Origin: Rhodoblastus sp963828185
GTDB taxonomy: Bacteria; Pseudomonadota; Alphaproteobacteria; Rhizobiales; Beijerinckiaceae
Direction: 5' to 3'
Assembly: GCA_963828185.1 (NCBI GenBank)
Contig: CAWHDV010000015.1
Span: forward strand, 1 to 64,000
DNA length: 64,000 bases
Shown: positions 63,846 through 64,000 of the stretch, in pieces
Layout of the letters: each line of letters starts with the position of its first letter
Position numbering within the stretch: position 1 is the first letter of the stretch
The notes under the pieces: model-generated
Databases searched by the model: none
Told to the model about the DNA's origin: nothing
What the model saw: only the letters and a program-made list of their open reading frames with translations
Made by a program: the position numbers and the translations under genes

Positions 63846-64000
63846 AGATTGAGCGCTTCAGCCCGGAATCTCATGCAGTTCACATCTCCGGTGAGCTGAT
63901 TTCAGAATTGGCAAGTCGGTCGAATCCATCCGACGCCGGCGTGTGTTCCCGACGGCTGGACCCTAGTCCGACTTACCTCCGTCGCCACGCTTGAGAGCGG
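63842..64000 (+). CDS. hsdS: Type I restriction-modification specificity subunit HsdS (partial)
   Basis: ATG overlaps the hsdM stop (ATGA). Begins MKIERFSPESHAVHISGELI; after a frame change near 63940 it reads VPDGWTLVRLTSVATLESG, the classic start of an HsdS target-recognition domain. Cut by the window edge. Determines the recognition sequence of the methylase. hsdR is not in view. Confidence 0.8.

Overview
The window is GC-rich alphaproteobacterial chromosome, most likely Hyphomicrobiales (Rhizobiales), perhaps near Beijerinckiaceae/Methylocystaceae. The evidence is the rimP-nusA-ylxR-infB-rbfA-truB operon order, a DUF1150 gene next to hsp20, a cysteine-free 41-residue ribosomal protein L36, an NdvA-type glucan exporter, a LexA box of the GTTC-N7-GTTC type, and small-type SRP RNA. 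No 16S rRNA is present, so the genus is open.

About 1-45.4 kb is core genome. It holds the translation/transcription operon (1-7.05 kb, minus strand), a cell-wall L,D-transpeptidase, arabinose-5-phosphate isomerase, a complete yejABEF peptide importer (11.0-16.8 kb), rpmJ, recF-recQ, hsp20 with a heat-shock promoter, a hydroxyacid dehydrogenase, truA-fmt-def, SOS-boxed rmuC, recR-ebfC-dnaX, SRP RNA, xerD, an in-frame aroK-aroB fusion, corC, ndvA and a large GGDEF-EAL protein. Interruptions are a low-GC FRG-domain gene (10.06-10.93 kb), an HTH remnant behind rmuC, and two fused transposase fragments (IS5 and IS256 families) at 33.8-34.0 kb.

About 45.4-64 kb is an accessory island. From 45.4 to 48.6 kb lie dispersed repeats: six copies of a short motif (core GGTGACATGATACGA), some with compensating inverted arms, bracketing two orphan ORFs; a 10-bp tandem array; an IS3-type fragment; and two 415-bp direct repeats, each carrying a near-perfect parS-like site. 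From 48.77 to 53.74 kb a tightly packed, lower-GC minus-strand operon encodes a Nudix-like protein, a TudS-related desulfidase, a SAM methyltransferase, a toroid/AAA+ ATPase and a thymidylate-kinase-like protein. This nucleotide-themed cassette is the best candidate for an undescribed system. From 54 to 59.2 kb is a mobilisation module: a Mob_Pre-like relaxase/coiled-coil/Toprim protein, a possible oriT and two paralogous small proteins. Next comes an operon of three nearly identical 37-residue secreted peptides plus a secreted 200-residue protein, and then a badly frameshifted type I restriction-modification locus (hsdM, hsdS) that runs off the window.

Many conserved genes (truB, rbfA, infB, ylxR, nusA, rimP, kdsD, yejF/E/A, recF, the chemoreceptor and others) are broken by single-base indels, often at homopolymers, and three in-frame TAG codons interrupt ylxR and nusA. 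Because so many essential genes are hit, I read this mainly as sequencing/assembly error. I annotate such genes over their full reconstructed span rather than as separate fragments.
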